This document shows positions 8,592 to 16,137 of a DNA stretch of 38,306 nt, in pieces. The DNA is from Chloroflexota bacterium. Its GTDB lineage: Bacteria; Chloroflexota; UBA11872. The notes under the pieces are model-generated. The model ran no database searches and had not been told where the DNA came from. It worked only from the letters and a program-made list of their open reading frames with translations. The DNA is taken from positions 1 through 38,306 of the forward strand of contig JAPPKM010000038.1 in NCBI GenBank assembly GCA_028874315.1. Direction: 5' to 3'. Positions within the stretch are counted from its first letter, which is position 1, and each line of letters begins with the position of its first letter. The position numbers and the translations under genes are program-made.

Positions 8592-8999
8592 TCAACCGAT
8601 GTAGTCGACGGCAATAGCCACGCCGGCCACGATCTCTTCGACCTCATCAGCCTCTAAGACGCCGATCCTCCTGAGGAATCGCTGGGTGGACACGCTTCGT
8701 ACCTGCAAGATGTCGGCGGCTGAACGCGTGTGGAGCCCGTTCCAGTTGTCTGGTTCGATACGAAGCTTGTTGATTCGGCCCTCGTATTCGTCGCGCCAGG
8801 TTGTCAGCGGAACAACGATGCGAACGTGCAGCGCATCAATGGCGGGCGAGCTGATGACGATGGCGGGACGGTCGCGCTGCAGTTCCGCCCCGACCGCGCG
8901 TGGAAGACGAACCAGCCACAGTTCGCCCCGCGAGGGTGAATCGTCGGCCAACGGGAGTTCTGCGACTAGCCAGCCAGGTCGACCAGCGTTGCGTCCCAC
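8592..8999 (-). CDS. MazF/PemK-like toxin (endoribonuclease)
   Basis: A protein of up to 135 residues with the MazF/PemK fold: SRGELWLVRLPRAVGAELQR, then RPAIVISSPAI and IRIVVPLT-type strands (seen as LHVRIVVPLTTW), and QVRSVSTQRFLRRIG near the C-terminus. These toxins cut mRNA, often at short sequence motifs. The GTG at 8999 overlaps the antitoxin gene by 34 bases. A TTG at 8951 would start just before the conserved SRGELW strand and would remove the overlap, so the true start is uncertain. Lying immediately downstream of a small acidic/basic partner gene is the normal toxin-antitoxin layout. Confidence 0.82.
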   Translation of the reverse strand: MGRNAGRPGWLVAELPLADDSPSRGELWLVRLPRAVGAELQRDRPAIVISSPAIDALHVRIVVPLTTWRDEYEGRINKLRIEPDNWNGLHTRSAADILQVRSVSTQRFLRRIGVLEADEVEEIVAGVAIAVDYIG

Positions 9000-9217
9000 A
9001 CGCGAGTCTCTTCGGGGTCGACTGCCATCTGCGCATCGCGCAGCACCCGGTGACGCTCCCGGAGCGGGCGCCGTGCCAGTTCGCGAAGGGTCGACTGGGT
9101 CACGCGCGGCCTTTCATCCACTACCCGGACGCTACCCTTGCGAGTTCCCATTCGAATCAACCTTACTCTCTGCCGCTTGACGCCGTCCGCGATTGACTGA
9201 GGACTCGGCAAGGACAT
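8966..9217 (-). CDS. antitoxin partner of the MazF-like toxin
   Basis: An 83-residue protein directly upstream of, and overlapping, the MazF-like toxin gene. It begins MSLPSPQSIADGVKRQRVRL and contains TLRELARRPLRERHRVL and a C-terminal DPEETRVWDATLVDLAG. The last segment is typical of antitoxins whose acidic tail wraps the toxin (forms such as EAAAWDATL are common). The N-terminal part is basic and could bind the operon's own promoter, but no specific DNA-binding fold can be named by eye. The ATG at 9217 is the only sensible start; longer versions run into the rpsP promoter region. Confidence 0.7.
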   Translation of the reverse strand: MSLPSPQSIADGVKRQRVRLIRMGTRKGSVRVVDERPRVTQSTLRELARRPLRERHRVLRDAQMAVDPEETRVWDATLVDLAG

Positions 9218-9230
9218 CCTACAGCCGCCG

Positions 9231-9259
9231 GTGACAGGGGCGGGTGGCGTGGGTATGAT
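9231..9259 (+). promoter_or_regulatory. sigma-70-type promoter for rpsP-khpA-rimM-trmD
   Basis: GTGACA at 9231-9236 and TATGAT at 9254-9259 are separated by exactly 17 bases, a near-consensus -35/-10 pair. Transcription would start around 9266, leaving a leader of about 70 bases before rpsP. That leader contains a possible stem (AGCCGG at 9265-9270 with CCGGCT at 9298-9303). The divergent antitoxin gene starts at 9217, so the two control regions adjoin. Confidence 0.6.
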
Positions 9260-9335
9260 CGGGGAGCCGGCCTGGTTCGAGGGCCTGGGGTCCGTCGCCG
9301 GCTTTTCCCATCGAGTTCCCCGGAGTTTCTTCTTC

Positions 9336-9611
9336 ATGTTGAAAATTCGTCTTACCCGCACCGGGCGCAAGAAGCGTCCCAGTTACCGGGTGGTGGTGGC
9401 CGAGGCGCGCTGGGCGCGTGACGGCCGACGCATCGCCGAGCTCGGTCACTACGACCCGCTGACCGACCCGTCGACCATCCGGCTGGACGTGGCCGCGACG
9501 GAGGACTGGATCCGCAAGGGCGCGCAGCCGACGGAGCGGGTACGCAAGCTGCTGGAAATCGCCAAGAACATGCCGCAGCCGCCCGCCGCGGCAGCCGGGC
9601 CCAGCGCCTAG
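9336..9611 (+). CDS. rpsP: 30S ribosomal protein S16
   Basis: A 91-residue protein beginning MLKIRLTRTGRKKRPSYRVV, the standard bS16 N-terminus, then VVAEARWARDGRRIAELGHYDP and the C-terminal DWIRKGAQPTERVRKLL. S16 is an assembly protein of the 30S body. The ATG at 9336 is preceded by GGAG about 11 bases upstream. A longer open reading frame upstream has no S16 similarity. It heads a four-gene ribosome-maturation operon with khpA, rimM and trmD. The usual downstream member rplS is not here but in the minus-strand block ending at 5357. Confidence 0.97.
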   Translation: MLKIRLTRTGRKKRPSYRVVVAEARWARDGRRIAELGHYDPLTDPSTIRLDVAATEDWIRKGAQPTERVRKLLEIAKNMPQPPAAAAGPSA

Positions 9612-9620
9612 GGTCATCCC

Positions 9621-9857
9621 ATGGACGAGCTGGTTGAGTTCATCGCCCGCAACCTGGTGACGGAGCCGGACGCGGTGCGCGTGAACCGGGTTCAGCGCCA
9701 CCATCTCAGCATTTACAAGCTCTACGTCCATCCGTCGGACATGGGCCGGGTGATTGGACGGCAGGGGCGCGTGGCCAGGGCCGTCCGGGCCGTGATGCAC
9801 GCCGCGCCGATCGGCGGCGACCGGCGGCTGGCGCTCGACATTCAGGAGAGCCGCTGA
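9621..9857 (+). CDS. khpA: KH-domain RNA-binding protein (KhpA / YlqC family)
   Basis: A 78-residue single KH domain. The RNA-contact GxxG loop is seen in MGRVIGRQGRVARAVRAV. The N-terminus MDELVEFIARNLVTEPDAV and the strand YKLYVHPSDMGRVIG fit the YlqC/KhpA family, which lies between rpsP and rimM in many Gram-positive and Chloroflexota genomes and works with KhpB in RNA binding. The ATG is nine bases after the rpsP stop with AGGG ahead of it. The stop TGA overlaps the likely CTG start of rimM (CTGA). Confidence 0.93.
   Translation: MDELVEFIARNLVTEPDAVRVNRVQRHHLSIYKLYVHPSDMGRVIGRQGRVARAVRAVMHAAPIGGDRRLALDIQESR
9844..9848 (+). promoter_or_regulatory. ribosome-binding site supporting a CTG start for rimM
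   Basis: AGGAG lies at the 3' end of khpA, five bases before the CTG at 9854. This is the ideal position for initiating at that CTG, which overlaps the khpA TGA. For the alternative GTG at 9890 the spacing would be more than 40 bases; a different weak GGAGA at 9871 is 14 bases from that GTG. Confidence 0.6.
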
Positions 9858-10357
9858 CGCACGCGCCCACGGAGATCGTCCTCGCCACCGTGTTGGGGGC
9901 GTTCGGCGTCCGCGGCGAGGTTCGAATCCGGCTGGAGACCGACGTGCTCGGCAACCTTGCGGCCGGCCGTCGCGTGTACATCGGTGCAAAACGCGACCCT
10001 ATGGAAATCGAGGCGTTCCACTCCGGTGTCAAACCACGCCTCAAGCTTCCTGGCGTGCGCACGCGCGAGGCGGCGCGTGATCTGCGCGGCGCCGAGATCT
10101 CGGTGCCGCTGGCCGAAGCCGTGCCCCTGCCGAATGGCGCGTACTACGGTGCGGAGCTAATTGGGGTGCGCGTGGTGGGGCTCGGCGGCGAAGCGATCGG
10201 AACTCTTCGCGAGGTTATGTTCACGGGCAGCAATGATGTGTACCTGGTGCGGGGTCCCGACGGGGAAGTGCTGGTGCCGGCGATACCCGACGTGGTGCAG
10301 GGCTACGACCCCGAGCGGCGGGAACTCACGATCGAGCTGATCGAGGGGCTGCGCTGA
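9854..10357 (+). CDS. rimM: ribosome maturation factor RimM
   Basis: A 167-residue protein if started at CTG 9854. The first β-strand and loop, [20 protein letters not shown], match the RimM N-terminal motif. The PRC-barrel half contains [16 protein letters not shown] and [20 protein letters not shown], where family members have (V)PFV.. and a terminal hydrophobic strand. RimM binds S19 and the 16S 3' domain during 30S maturation. The only standard start, GTG at 9890, falls inside the conserved first strand. The CTG start is preceded by a well-spaced AGGAG and overlaps the khpA stop. The rimM stop TGA overlaps the trmD ATG (TGATG), so the genes are coupled. Confidence 0.92.
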   Translation: MTHAPTEIVLATVLGAFGVRGEVRIRLETDVLGNLAAGRRVYIGAKRDPMEIEAFHSGVKPRLKLPGVRTREAARDLRGAEISVPLAEAVPLPNGAYYGAELIGVRVVGLGGEAIGTLREVMFTGSNDVYLVRGPDGEVLVPAIPDVVQGYDPERRELTIELIEGLR

Positions 10358-11112
10358 TGTCGCCGGTCTGGCAGGTGGACGTGATCACGACGTTCCCGGA
10401 GAGCTTCGGCGGATTCCTGGACGTGAGCCTGCTGGGCAAGGCACGGGCCGCGGGAACCGTTGACGTCCGAATACACAACCTCAGGGACTGGGCCGAGCCA
10501 CCGCATCGAGTCACGGACGACTACGCCTACGGCGGCGGTCCCGGAATGGTGCTGAAGGCCGAACCGATCGTTGCGGCGGTGGAGGAGCTGCGCGGGTCCG
10601 ACGGCCGGGTTGTCCTGCTGACGCCGCAGGGGGAGCCGCTCACGCAGGCCAGGGTTTCGGCCCTGGCGGCGCGGCCGCACGTGATCCTGATTTGCGGAAG
10701 GTACGAGGGGGTGGATGAGCGCGTGCGGACGCTGGTCGTCGACGAGGAGATCAGCGTGGGCGACTACGTGCTGAGCGGCGGCGAAGTGGCGGCCATGGTG
10801 GTGATTGACGCGGCCGCCAGGTTGGTGCCGGGGGTTGTGGGGGACGCGGCTTCGCTGGTTGGCGAGTCGCACGCGGAGGGACGGCTCTCCCACCCGCAAT
10901 TCACGCGCCCTGAAGAACTCCGGGGGCAGCGCGTGCCGCCCGTGCTGCTCAGCGGGCACCACGCGCGGATCGAGCGCTGGCGGCGGGCGCAGGCGCTGCA
11001 CCGCACCCAGCGCCGACGTGCCGACCTGCTGGAGGGTAGGGAGCTTTCGGCCGAGGAGCGCCAACTCATGGCCGAGTTTCCTCCCTGCGAAACCGAGGCG
11101 CCCGGATCCTGA
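10357..11112 (+). CDS. trmD: tRNA (guanine37-N1)-methyltransferase TrmD
   Basis: A 251-residue SPOUT methyltransferase that makes m1G37 in tRNA, preventing frameshifts. The N-terminus [13 protein letters not shown], then [16 protein letters not shown], and the SAM-binding trefoil knot [27 protein letters not shown] and [16 protein letters not shown] are diagnostic. The C-terminal tRNA-binding region contains [25 protein letters not shown]. Length is in the family range. It starts at the ATG overlapping the rimM stop and is the last gene of the operon. A short stem at 11116-11132 follows it, before the convergent NfeD gene. Confidence 0.97.
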   Translation: MSPVWQVDVITTFPESFGGFLDVSLLGKARAAGTVDVRIHNLRDWAEPPHRVTDDYAYGGGPGMVLKAEPIVAAVEELRGSDGRVVLLTPQGEPLTQARVSALAARPHVILICGRYEGVDERVRTLVVDEEISVGDYVLSGGEVAAMVVIDAAARLVPGVVGDAASLVGESHAEGRLSHPQFTRPEELRGQRVPPVLLSGHHARIERWRRAQALHRTQRRRADLLEGRELSAEERQLMAEFPPCETEAPGS

Positions 11113-11115
11113 TGG

Positions 11116-11132
11116 GCGGCCGACACGGCCGC
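11116..11132. terminator. short hairpin between convergent trmD and nfeD genes
   Basis: GCGGCC at 11116-11121 and GGCCGC at 11127-11132 form a 6-bp stem with a 5-base loop in the 43-bp gap between two convergent genes. It lacks a clear T-tract, so it is only a weak bidirectional terminator candidate. Confidence 0.3.
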
Positions 11133-11155
11133 GTTCCGAGGCAACGTGTGGGCGG

Positions 11156-12487
11156 TCAGGCTCTTTGGACCTTGAGCACTTCCCCATAGACGGCTATCAC
11201 CCGGACCTGTTCGCCCCGGTCGATCGAAACGCCCGGATCGGCGGTCGCCACCCAGTCCCTGTCGCCGACCCGCACTCTTCCGGACGGCCGCAGGTCGGAT
11301 AGCGTGACGCCCTTCTGGCCAATCAGGGCCGTTTCGGCCGCGGTCTGAAAGCCGGCCGTCTCGCCGCCGCCGGCGCCCGCCAGGCGAACGAATAACACCC
11401 AGATGCCCAGGGCGATTCCGCCCATGGCGGCGATCACAAACGGATTCACCATGAAGCTGGGTTCGGGCAGATCCGACGGGCGGAAGAAGTCCCCGAACAG
11501 AAAGATCCCGCCGAGGACCAGGAACAGGACGCCGCCAGCCCCGAAGAACCCGAAGCCGGGCGCGGTGGTCTCTCCGTAAAACAGCGCCGCGGCAAAGACG
11601 ATGAACACAACGCCCAGCCAACTGCCCGGCAGGTTCAGGAACCCGAGGACGGCCAGGGCCAGTGTCACCACGCCCAGAAGGCTGGGGATGATCAGGCCGG
11701 GAAACAACACTTCCACCAGGAAGGCGAGGCAGGCGGTTATGAACAGGATGAACACGACCTCGGGCATGGTGAGGATTCCGAGGAGGTGTTCCAGGATCGT
11801 GGGTCCCAGGTGCCGCACGCGGGCGTCGCGGGACGTGACGACGGTTGGGCCGGCGGCTGTCGTGGTCTGTTGCCCGTCGAGTTGCTCGAGCATGGCGGGC
11901 AGGTCGGCGGCGACCAGGTCAATCACGCCGCGGCGCTGGGCTTCGTGCGCCGAATAGGCGGTTGCATTCCAGACCGTGTCTTCGAGGGCGTCGGCGTTTC
12001 GTCCCCGCACCTCGGCGATGCCGCGGATGTAGGCCCGCATGTCCTGGCTGACGATGTGCGCCCGGGACCCTGGGATCTTGTCGCCGGCGGCGTCGAGCGG
12101 CGAGACGGCGCCGACGTTGGCCGCCGGCGCCATGACGGCAAAATTGGCGGCGGCCACAAGGAAGGTGCCCGCGGAGCCGGAGTAGGCCCCGGCGGGCGTG
12201 ACGTACACGGCGACCGGGATCTCGGAGTCCAGCAGCTTTTGCACGATCGTCCGCGTCGGGTCGAACAGCCCTCCCGGCGAGTTCAGACGGATGACGACCA
12301 GCTCGACGTCATCCGCGTGCGCCGTGTCCAGCCCGCGAGCGATGTAGTCGGCCGTCAACTGCTTGATCGGGCCGTCGACGCTCATCACCAACACGGTGGG
12401 ACTGTCGGCCGCGGCTGGCGTGAATTGGAGCCACCCGGCCAGGCAGGCCAGAGCGAAGACCACGGCGGTCACCATGCCGCGACGCAT
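11156..12487 (-). CDS. NfeD-family membrane-bound ClpP-class serine protease
   Basis: A 443-residue protein of the long NfeD1b type. A signal peptide (MVTAVVFALACLAGWL... cleaved near AAADS) is followed by a ClpP-class protease domain at about 30-240: VVIRLNSPGGLFDPT, then AYSGSAGTFLVAAA with the probable nucleophile Ser in SAG, and AAGDKIPGSRAH with a candidate catalytic Lys. Four or more membrane spans follow (about 260-375), and a C-terminal OB-fold-like soluble domain at about 385-443 (IGQKGVTLSDLRPSGRVRV). Such proteases are thought to cleave stomatin/SPFH partners, but no SPFH gene lies nearby. The ATG at 12487 is preceded by AGGA at good spacing; a much longer open frame upstream is antisense to groEL and not real. 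Confidence 0.9.
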   Translation of the reverse strand: MRRGMVTAVVFALACLAGWLQFTPAAADSPTVLVMSVDGPIKQLTADYIARGLDTAHADDVELVVIRLNSPGGLFDPTRTIVQKLLDSEIPVAVYVTPAGAYSGSAGTFLVAAANFAVMAPAANVGAVSPLDAAGDKIPGSRAHIVSQDMRAYIRGIAEVRGRNADALEDTVWNATAYSAHEAQRRGVIDLVAADLPAMLEQLDGQQTTTAAGPTVVTSRDARVRHLGPTILEHLLGILTMPEVVFILFITACLAFLVEVLFPGLIIPSLLGVVTLALAVLGFLNLPGSWLGVVFIVFAAALFYGETTAPGFGFFGAGGVLFLVLGGIFLFGDFFRPSDLPEPSFMVNPFVIAAMGGIALGIWVLFVRLAGAGGGETAGFQTAAETALIGQKGVTLSDLRPSGRVRVGDRDWVATADPGVSIDRGEQVRVIAVYGEVLKVQRA

Positions 12488-12649
12488 AGGCAGATCCTGC
12501 TTGGGGAGCGAGGTGGGATCCGGAGCCCGGCAGCTGCTCCGTTCAGATTCTAGCCGCCGGCGGATTCGGCCAATCGGGACGGGGGGCGACGATGCCGCAA
12601 CATGCGAGTGACGGGATCGGTCCGACCAGAGACCGTGGCCAACGAGTCC

Positions 12650-12678
12650 TTGTCGGGCGGCGGCGCGTACCGGACAAT
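12650..12678 (+). promoter_or_regulatory. possible promoter for the groEL paralogue
   Basis: TTGTCG at 12650-12655 and GACAAT at 12673-12678 have a 17-base spacer (4 of 6 matches in each hexamer). Transcription would begin near 12685, placing the hairpin at 12688 at the very 5' end of the transcript. The match is modest. Confidence 0.35.
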
Positions 12679-12687
12679 GGTTAACCC

Positions 12688-12714
12688 GCGCGGCCTCTTG
12701 AGCCGCGCCTTTTT
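12688..12714 (+). terminator. terminator-like hairpin in the groEL leader (possible attenuator)
   Basis: GCGCGGC (12688-12694) pairs perfectly with GCCGCGC (12702-12708) around a 7-base loop, followed by C and TTTTT at 12710-12714. It has the form of an intrinsic terminator on the plus strand. No plus-strand gene ends upstream (the neighbour is divergent), and only about 20 bases separate the T-tract from the groEL ribosome-binding site. Transcripts reaching groEL must therefore pass through or start at this hairpin. Confidence 0.65.
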
Positions 12715-12748
12715 GACCGTCCCCCGAACCTGACCGAGGAGGCTTCGC

Positions 12749-14422
12749 GTGGTTCTTGATCGCGCTGTCGTATTCGACCTCGAAGCCCGGCTGGCCCTCC
12801 GCGAGGGCGTGGACCTGGTGGCCAACGCCGTCAAGGTGACCATGGGGCCGAAGGGTCGCAACGTTGCCTACAAGCCGAGCCTGGGGCCACCCACGGTGAC
12901 CAACGACGGTGTGACCGTGGCGCGGGACATCAAAGTTGAGAACACGTTCCTCCACACCGGCGCTCAGATCGTCTATGAGGCCTGTCGACAGACCAACACG
13001 GTGGCGGGCGACGGCACGACCACGGCGGCGGTGCTGACGCAGGCGATGTACAGCGAAGCGTTCAAGGCCATCATGGCCGGCGCCAACCCGATGATCATTC
13101 GTCGGGGCATGGACCCGGCGCTGGCCGAGGCGGAGTCGGCGCTTTACCAGCAGGCCGTGCGGGCGGAGTCCCGGCAAGAGGTCGCCTGGATGGCCGGCAT
13201 GTCGGCGAACGACCCCTTCGTTGGCGAGCTGATCGCGGACGTGTTCGAGCGCCAGGGCGTCGAGGGCGCGATTACGGTGGATGAAGGCAAGAGCCTGAAG
13301 ACTGAAATTACGTACGTGGACGGCATGCGGCTCGATACCGGTTTCCTGTCGGCGCATTTCGCCACCGACACGGCTGAAACCGAGGCGTTGATCGAGAACC
13401 CGGACATTCTCATCACCGACCGCGAGATCGAGCACCTGCGCGACTTCCTGCCGTTCCTGGAGCAGTACGCGGCCAGCGGCCGCAAGAAGCTGGTGATCGT
13501 CGCCAAGCAGCTCATCGGCGAAGTGGTGACGATGCTGGCGACCAACAAGCAGGCCGGCAACCTGGAGGTCATCTGCGTCAAGGCGCCGGTTTTCGGACAG
13601 CGGCAGCGCTGGATGCTGGAGGACCTGGCGATCTTCACGGGCGGAACCATCGTGGGTCACGAAACGGGCGAACAGTGGCGGGCGATCGGCCTGGACGTGC
13701 TGGGCACGGCCGAACGCGTGCGCTGCACCAAGGAGCAGACGTTCTTTGTGAAAGGCGCCGGCGACCCGATGGCTATCCGCGAGCGCGTGGAGTACATCTG
13801 GATGCAGCACGGCCGGATGAAGAACCACTTCGACCGCGAGAAGCACCAGGAGCGCGCCAACAACCTGACCGGATCATTCGCCGAGATCTGGGTCGGCGCC
13901 GCCAGCGCGGTGGAGCGATTTGAGCTGCGGCACCGGATCGAGGACGCGATCTCGGCGACGCGGGCCGGCCTGGACGAGGGCATCGTGCCTGGCGGCGGCA
14001 CGGCTCTGGCGCGGGCTTCCGAGGCGATCAAGGACGACCCGGCGCTGCCGCGCGACGAGGCCATTGGCCGACGGATCGTGCGCGACGCGCTGCGCATGCC
14101 GCTGGAAGTGATCGCCGACAATGCCGGCTACGACGGGGCCGTGGCGGTGGACGAGGTTCTGCAGCTTGAGGGCCGCATGGGATTCAATGCCGCCACCGGC
14201 GAATACGAGGACCTGGTGGCCATTGGGGTGATCGATCCGCTGAAGGTCACGCGCTCGGCCCTGCGGAACGCCGGCAGCGCGGCCGCCATGCTGATTACCT
14301 CGGAGGCCGTGGTGGGCGATTCGCCGTCATACCATCGCTGGAACGAGCACTACCGCGAGCGGGTCGCGACAAAGCACGGTTTTTACCTCGACGAGCCGAG
14401 CGAGAGCCTGGGTTCCGAGTAG
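12749..14422 (+). CDS. divergent GroEL/Hsp60 chaperonin, no adjacent groES
   Basis: A 557-residue group I chaperonin. ATP-site motifs are intact: VKVTMGPKGRNV, TNDGVTVARD, VAGDGTTTAAVL and GIVPGGGTALARA. The equatorial C-terminal part GFNAATGEYEDLVAIGVIDP is also conserved. The apical domain (about 190-370) is diverged: the usual GYLSPYF reads GFLSAHF, and the segment AIGLDVLGTAERVRC keeps only general similarity. The tail has no Gly-Gly-Met repeats and ends in an unusual charged/aromatic stretch (YHRWNEHYRERVATKHGFYL). The GTG start at 12749 has a strong GAGGAGG six bases upstream. No groES is next to it, so it is probably an accessory paralogue rather than the main GroEL; which of the two it is cannot be decided from this window alone. 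Confidence 0.93.
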   Translation: MVLDRAVVFDLEARLALREGVDLVANAVKVTMGPKGRNVAYKPSLGPPTVTNDGVTVARDIKVENTFLHTGAQIVYEACRQTNTVAGDGTTTAAVLTQAMYSEAFKAIMAGANPMIIRRGMDPALAEAESALYQQAVRAESRQEVAWMAGMSANDPFVGELIADVFERQGVEGAITVDEGKSLKTEITYVDGMRLDTGFLSAHFATDTAETEALIENPDILITDREIEHLRDFLPFLEQYAASGRKKLVIVAKQLIGEVVTMLATNKQAGNLEVICVKAPVFGQRQRWMLEDLAIFTGGTIVGHETGEQWRAIGLDVLGTAERVRCTKEQTFFVKGAGDPMAIRERVEYIWMQHGRMKNHFDREKHQERANNLTGSFAEIWVGAASAVERFELRHRIEDAISATRAGLDEGIVPGGGTALARASEAIKDDPALPRDEAIGRRIVRDALRMPLEVIADNAGYDGAVAVDEVLQLEGRMGFNAATGEYEDLVAIGVIDPLKVTRSALRNAGSAAAMLITSEAVVGDSPSYHRWNEHYRERVATKHGFYLDEPSESLGSE

Positions 14423-14423
14423 G

Positions 14424-15245
14424 TCAGTCGAACTTCAGGCGGTCGACGACGCCGCGATTGCCCTTGAAGTTCTGGTCGGGCGCCGGAAACGCCCCGTCGC
14501 GCACGTCGCGGGCGTAGTCGGCTAGCGCGGATTGGGCCAGCCCCGCGATGTTGGCAAAGACGCGGGTGTGCCGGTGGGTCGTCTCGGCGAAACCGAACAG
14601 GTCGTAGATGACTTGAATCTGGCCGTCGCAATGCGGTCCCGCGCCGATCCCGATCGTCGGGATGTCCAGGTGCCGCGTGATTGCGCGGGCCAGCCCGGCC
14701 GGCACCAGCTCCAGGACGATCGCGAAGGCCCCGGCGTCGGCCTGGGCGCGCGCGTCGTCCACGATCGCCTGCGCCGCCGAGAGCCGGACGCCCTGCACCC
14801 GGTAGCCGCCCAGCGCGTAGGCGGTCTGCGGCGTCAGGCCCACGTGCGCCATCACCGGAAACCCGCGGCTGGTCAGCGCGGCGGTCACCGTGGCGGTTTC
14901 CTCGCCGCCCTCCAATTTGACGGCGCTCACGCCGCCGGCCTGCAGCAGGCGAGCCGCGTTCCGCAGCGCGATGTCGACCGTGGCGTAGGACATGTGCGGC
15001 AGGTCGGCAATGACCAGCGCGGATGTGACGGCGCGAGTGACGGCCGCGCTGTGGTGCACGATGTCGTCGATCCGCACCGGCAATTCGTTGTCGTGCCCCA
15101 GCACCGTGCGGCCGACGCTGTCGCCAACCAGGAGCGCGTCCACGCCGGCGCGTTCGGCCAACCGGGCGAAGGGGGCGTCGTAGGCCGTGACGCAGACCAG
15201 GGGGTCGCCGACGCTCTTACGCGCGCGAAACTCGGAAACCGTCAC
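14424..15245 (-). CDS. panB: 3-methyl-2-oxobutanoate hydroxymethyltransferase
   Basis: A 273-residue enzyme of pantothenate synthesis: it transfers a hydroxymethyl group from methylene-tetrahydrofolate to α-ketoisovalerate. Family motifs are clear: VCVTAYDAPFARLAERAG, DALLVGDSVGRTVLGHDNE with metal-binding Asp, VSAVKLEGGEE, FPVMAHVGLTPQTAYALGGY, IPTIGIGAGPHCDGQIQV and a terminal NRGVVDRLKF-type end. Length is standard. The ATG at 15245 gives MTVSEFRARKSVGDP, a normal start. The stop lies one base from the groEL stop (convergent). No panC or panD is visible nearby. Confidence 0.96.
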   Translation of the reverse strand: MTVSEFRARKSVGDPLVCVTAYDAPFARLAERAGVDALLVGDSVGRTVLGHDNELPVRIDDIVHHSAAVTRAVTSALVIADLPHMSYATVDIALRNAARLLQAGGVSAVKLEGGEETATVTAALTSRGFPVMAHVGLTPQTAYALGGYRVQGVRLSAAQAIVDDARAQADAGAFAIVLELVPAGLARAITRHLDIPTIGIGAGPHCDGQIQVIYDLFGFAETTHRHTRVFANIAGLAQSALADYARDVRDGAFPAPDQNFKGNRGVVDRLKFD

Positions 15246-15333
15246 GGACCAGACTCAGCAGCGGCGCGGCGTGGGCGGATGGTAGCGCGGCCGCGACTCG
15301 CCGGGCGTCGGGCGCAGGGCCCGGCGCCGAGGC

Positions 15334-15744
15334 CTAGTACATGTGTCGTTCGTCGCGCGACCAGTCCACCGGGGCCATGCGCGGACGGTCAGGAATCCGC
15401 TCAAGCAGTTCGGGCTCGAGGTCAGTCTCGTCGTAGAGGCCCTTGATCTGGTTGTTGGGCAAGTCCAGCTCGGACGACATGTCCTCGTAAAACGTCTCGA
15501 TCGCCTTGTAGCGGTAGTACCACTCCACCGGGTCGCCAAAATCGTCGCAATGTTCGGCGAAATAGAGGACCACTTCGCGCTGGCCGATGTTGGTGGGATT
15601 CATGCGCTGCGGGAACGACTCCCCGAATTCGCGCAGCCACCTGAGGTGGCGTTTGACTTCCGCCGGCGGAAATCTTCGATTCTTGGTGAGTTGGCCTGAG
15701 TACCAGGAGAGCGCCGAATTGAACGTTGAGCAGTCCGATGCCAT
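15334..15744 (-). CDS. small protein resembling a tyrosine-recombinase core-binding (SAM-like) domain
   Basis: A 136-residue protein with a strong ribosome-binding site (GGGGAGG six bases before ATG 15744). I do not recognise a named family with certainty. The helical core VKRHLRWLREFGESFPQRMN, followed by NIGQREVVLYFAEHCDDFGD and YRYKAIETFYEDMSSELDLP, follows the pattern of the N-terminal core-binding domain of phage integrases and XerC/D (helix, 'R..V..Y', then a helix ending 'FY'). No catalytic R-H-R-Y domain follows; the remaining ~40 residues are acidic and end DWSRDERHMY. It could be a stand-alone DNA-binding domain, a recombinase remnant, or an unrelated helical protein. A strong hairpin lies in its leader at 15817-15838. 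Confidence 0.7.
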   Translation of the reverse strand: MASDCSTFNSALSWYSGQLTKNRRFPPAEVKRHLRWLREFGESFPQRMNPTNIGQREVVLYFAEHCDDFGDPVEWYYRYKAIETFYEDMSSELDLPNNQIKGLYDETDLEPELLERIPDRPRMAPVDWSRDERHMY

Positions 15745-15816
15745 GCCGTGCCTCCCCGCCGTGCATGCGATCCCTGCGTAGCGCCAGGCAGACGATTCGG
15801 TCCCTCGATACAACAA

Positions 15817-15838
15817 CGCTCGCCCCGAGGGGCGAGCG
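15817..15838 (-). terminator. strong hairpin in the leader of the 15744 gene
   Basis: CGCTCGCCC (15817-15825) pairs perfectly with GGGCGAGCG (15830-15838) around the tetraloop CGAG. On the minus strand it is followed by TTGTTGTATC, only loosely T-rich. It lies about 75 bases upstream of the ATG at 15744. It may be an attenuator or an RNA-stability hairpin; no plus-strand gene ends at this place. Confidence 0.45.
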
Positions 15839-16108
15839 TCTGTCTCAGTTAATCGCGACGACGGTGGCAACGCCTCACGATCAAACCGTCCTCCCTGAAC
15901 CCAATAATGCAGCAACGTCCGAATCGCTGCCACACGCCGATAAGTGTAAGTCTCGGTACGCTTTCGTCAACACTGAATCTGATGATGCACCGTTTCGGCT
16001 GGCGATCGGCCAACAGCCGCAGCGACAGGCGGGGAGATATGTTGCTTCAAAGGCTGAACAAAGTGTCCGTATATTGTTCGGCCTTTTGGGCCGACCAGTG
16101 TGTCGTTC

Positions 16109-16137
16109 TTGATATTCCGGGCGCGAGTTGTCATAAC
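16109..16137 (+). promoter_or_regulatory. sigma-70-type promoter for murD
   Basis: TTGATA at 16109-16114 (5 of 6) and CATAAC at 16132-16137 (4 of 6) with a 17-base spacer. Transcription would start near 16144, 38 bases before the CTG at 16182 and 83 before the TTG at 16227. Confidence 0.5.

Noticed and set aside
12488-13846. A very long open frame on the minus strand across groEL, continuous with the NfeD gene.
   Set aside because: It is the antisense shadow of groEL in a GC-rich genome; the NfeD signal peptide and ribosome-binding site set the start at 12487.
15299-15326. Inverted repeat CGCCGGGC / GCCCGGCG between panB and the upstream small gene.
   Set aside because: The 12-base loop and lack of a T-tract make a terminator unlikely; GC-rich inverted repeats of this size are common here.
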